Positions 61,795-64,000 of a DNA stretch of 64,000 bases are shown one piece after another. The notes beneath the pieces were generated by a model, which saw nothing but the letters and a program-made list of their open reading frames with translations, made no database searches and had not been told where the DNA came from. Every line of letters starts with the position of its first letter. Position 1 is the first letter of the stretch. Location: positions 2,273,501 to 2,337,500 of the forward strand of contig OX392528.1 of NCBI GenBank assembly GCA_947623455.1, written 5' to 3'. The position numbers were made by a program, and so were the translations under genes. This DNA comes from Mimachlamys varia (Eukaryota; Mollusca; Bivalvia; Pectinida; Pectinidae).

Positions 61795-62009
61795 GTAAGA
61801 TTAAATGATTGTATACAAGATGTACTGATTACGTGTACATTGTATACTGATTGTATTTTTATACGTTCCATCCTGTTGGGAGTATAAATAGATACGATAT
61901 AACATTATTAACTATTTGCTGTACCTAAGTTTCTAACATAACTAACACGTGTTAGTGTATATATATCATTATAACCAGTATCTTAGTCTCTCGGTTGTAG
62001 TTTGACAAG

Positions 62010-62263
62010 TGCCATGCCCGACGTTAGTGGGGAACTCTGACACAGACGCTTCTGGAACACATAACTTACCTCTAGTACTTTTAAAACAATTACATTCTTT
62101 ATTTATAAACAGAGAGATATGTCGTGACAGTTTCCATGTACACTTGTACCTCTTGCATAATCTCAAACAGCATCGCCAAACGGCCAAGCCAGCTGTTTGT
62201 ATATTCATTACGCAACAGATCAGTCATATTACTGTAATCTTGTCTATGTTTATAGATATGTAA
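62010..62263 (+). CDS. Possible terminal exon or chance ORF
   Basis: An open frame of 84 codons reading PCPTLVGNSDTDASG and onward to a TAA at 62261-62263. The AG at 62008-62009 would supply the two bases needed after the 61794 donor, but the acceptor is weak. The same DNA is open on minus in two frames (62099-62227, starting MTDLLRNEYTNSW, and 61969-62208), and minus-strand AG|GTAAGT near 62068 looks like a donor. Coding status and strand are undecided. Confidence 0.15.
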
Positions 62264-62300
62264 TACAGTAAGTAAGGAAATTCACACCAGTCCCATAAAT

Positions 62301-64000
62301 TATACAAGTATACAAAGTATATAGATATACAAAGTATATAGATATACAAAGTATATAGATATACAAAGTATAAAGGTAAACAAAGTATATAGATATACAA
62401 AGTATATAGATATACAAAGTATAAAGGTATACAAAGTATATAGGTAAACAAAGTATAAAGGTAAACAAAGTATATAGTTATACAAAGTATATAGATATAC
62501 AAAGTATATAGATATACAAAGTATATAGATATACAAAGTATATAGATAAACAAAGTATAAAGGTATACAAAGTATATAGATATACAAAGTATATAGATAT
62601 ACAAAGTATATAGATATACAAAGTATAAAGGTAAACAAAGTATATAGATATACAAAGTATATAGATATACAAAGTATGTAGATATACAAAGTATGTAGAT
62701 ATACAAAGTATAAAGGTATACAAAGTATAAAGGTAAACAAAGTATAAAGGTAAACAAAGTATATAGATATACAAAGTATAAAGGTAAACAAAGTATATAG
62801 ATATACAGAGTATATAGATATACAAAGTATAAAGGTAAAAAAAGTATAAAGGTAAACAAAGTATATAGATATACAAAGTATAAAGGTAAATAGAGTATAT
62901 AGATATACAAAGTATAAAGGTAAACAAAGTATATAGGTATACAAAGTATATAGATATACAAAGTATATAGATATACAAAGTATAAAGGTAAACAAAGTAA
63001 AAAGGTAAATAAAGTATATAGATATACAAAGTATATAGATATACAAAGTATATAGGTATACAAAGTATAAAGGTAAACAAGTATATAGGTATTCAAAGTA
63101 TATAGATATACAAAGTATAAAGGTAAACAAAGTATATAGATATACAAAGTATAAAGGTAAACAAAGTATATAGATATACAAAGTATAAAGGTAAACAAAG
63201 TATATAGATATACAAAGTATATAGGTATGCAAAGTATAAAGGTAAACAAGTATAAAGGTATACAAAGCATATAGGTAAACAAAGTATATAGGTATACAAA
63301 GTATATAGATATACAAAATATAAAGGTAAACAAAGTATATAGATATACAAAGTATATAGATATACAAAGTATATAGGTAAACAAAGTATATAGATATACA
63401 AAGTATAAAGGTAAACAAAGTATATAGGTTTACAAAGTATATAGATATACAAAGTATATAGATATACAAAGTATAAAGGTAAACAAAGTATATAGACATA
63501 CAAAGTATAAAGGTAAACAAAGTATATAGGTTTACAAAGTATATAGATATACAAAGTATATAGATATACAAAATATAGAGGTAAACAAAGTATATAGATA
63601 TACAAAGTATATAGGTACACGAAGTACAATTTGTATGTACATATACAAAGTATACAGGTATACAGAGTATACAGGAATACAGAGTATACAGGAATACAGA
63701 GCATATAGGTATACAAAGTATTTAGACACGAAGTATATACATGTAGGTATACAAAGTATATAGATATACAAAGTATGAAGATATACAAAGTATGTAGATA
63801 TACAAAGTATAAAGGTAAACAAAGTATATAGGTATACAAAGTATGTAGATATACAAAGTATAAAGGTAAACAAAGTATATAGGTATACAAAGTATGTAGA
63901 TATACAAAGTATAAAGGTAAACAAAGTATATAGGTATACGAAGTATGTAGATATACAAAGTATGTAGATATACAGAGTATATAGATATACAAAGTATGTA
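62301..64000. repeat. 17-bp minisatellite array running off the window
   Basis: ATATACAAAGTATATAG and AAACAAAGTATAAAGGT alternate as two 17-bp types; about 100 units up to base 64000. A diverged patch at about 63610-63750 carries ACAGGTATACAGAGTAT variants. No minus-strand frame meets a stop for long stretches (386 and 423 codons, leucine/tyrosine/isoleucine-rich); this follows from the unit and does not indicate a membrane protein. Confidence 0.97.

Noticed and set aside
62099..62227. 42-residue minus-strand ORF beginning MTDLLRNEYTNSW
   Set aside because: Protein-like by eye, but the same DNA is open in two other frames and no acceptor or promoter supports it; noted under the plus-strand candidate instead.
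62224..63992. Hydrophobic minus-strand ORFs resembling multi-span membrane proteins
   Set aside because: They come from the 17-bp AT-rich unit; all three minus frames give similar Tyr/Ile/Leu-rich strings.

Overview
The window reads as animal nuclear DNA, most likely from a lophotrochozoan and probably a mollusc. The evidence is AT-rich DNA, no operons or bacterial gene packing, two decayed non-LTR retrotransposons of animal type, small non-autonomous DNA transposons, and the motif AAGGGAGATAACT (about 10085-10098), which recurs in mollusc dispersed repeats. The species cannot be named from sequence alone.

The dominant feature is tandem repetition. About 22 minisatellite arrays with mostly unrelated units (14 to 63 bp) fill roughly 38 kb of the 64 kb. 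In order, approximate unit lengths are: 25 bp (1-5886); 29/34 bp (7233-14218, split by two transposon insertions); 30 bp (14673-16412); 23 bp (16489-19712); 60 bp (21339-25800); about 38 bp with CTCF-like cores (25996-26735); 30 bp (27631-27838); 38 bp (28030-28686); 53 bp (29740-30720, split by a MITE); 27 bp (30880-34090); 52 bp (35121-35893); 14 bp (35930-36200); 57 bp (36606-36880); 42 bp (44836-46075); 43-45 bp (46991-49857); 31 bp (52012-53125); 43 bp (53451-56472); 63 bp (57245-59392); 26 bp (60670-61045); 17 bp (62301-64000, running off the end). Almost every long open reading frame is a by-product of these arrays and I do not treat those as genes.

Mobile DNA: a hAT-like non-autonomous element (7997-9343) and a 5'-truncated LINE (9975-12114, minus strand) both sit inside what was one 29/34-bp array. 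A 261-bp MITE with a perfect 8-bp target duplication lies at 20297-20557. A 459-bp MITE with long inverted ends interrupts the 53-bp array at 30008-30466. A second LINE remnant (37433-38010) and a related LINE 3' tail (49858-50055) share a 3' end. A foldback element at 60463-60693 has one arm that continues as a 26-bp minisatellite.

Protein-coding content is minimal. The best candidate is a spliced gene on the plus strand near 59952-61190 (continuation uncertain), whose first two exons have matching phase and good splice signals; its first intron holds the foldback and the 26-bp array. A few other short ORFs (43479-43637, 50230-50442, 56590-56862) are recorded as weak candidates. The largest quiet stretch is 38011-44835. 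No rRNA, tRNA or CRISPR locus was recognised.
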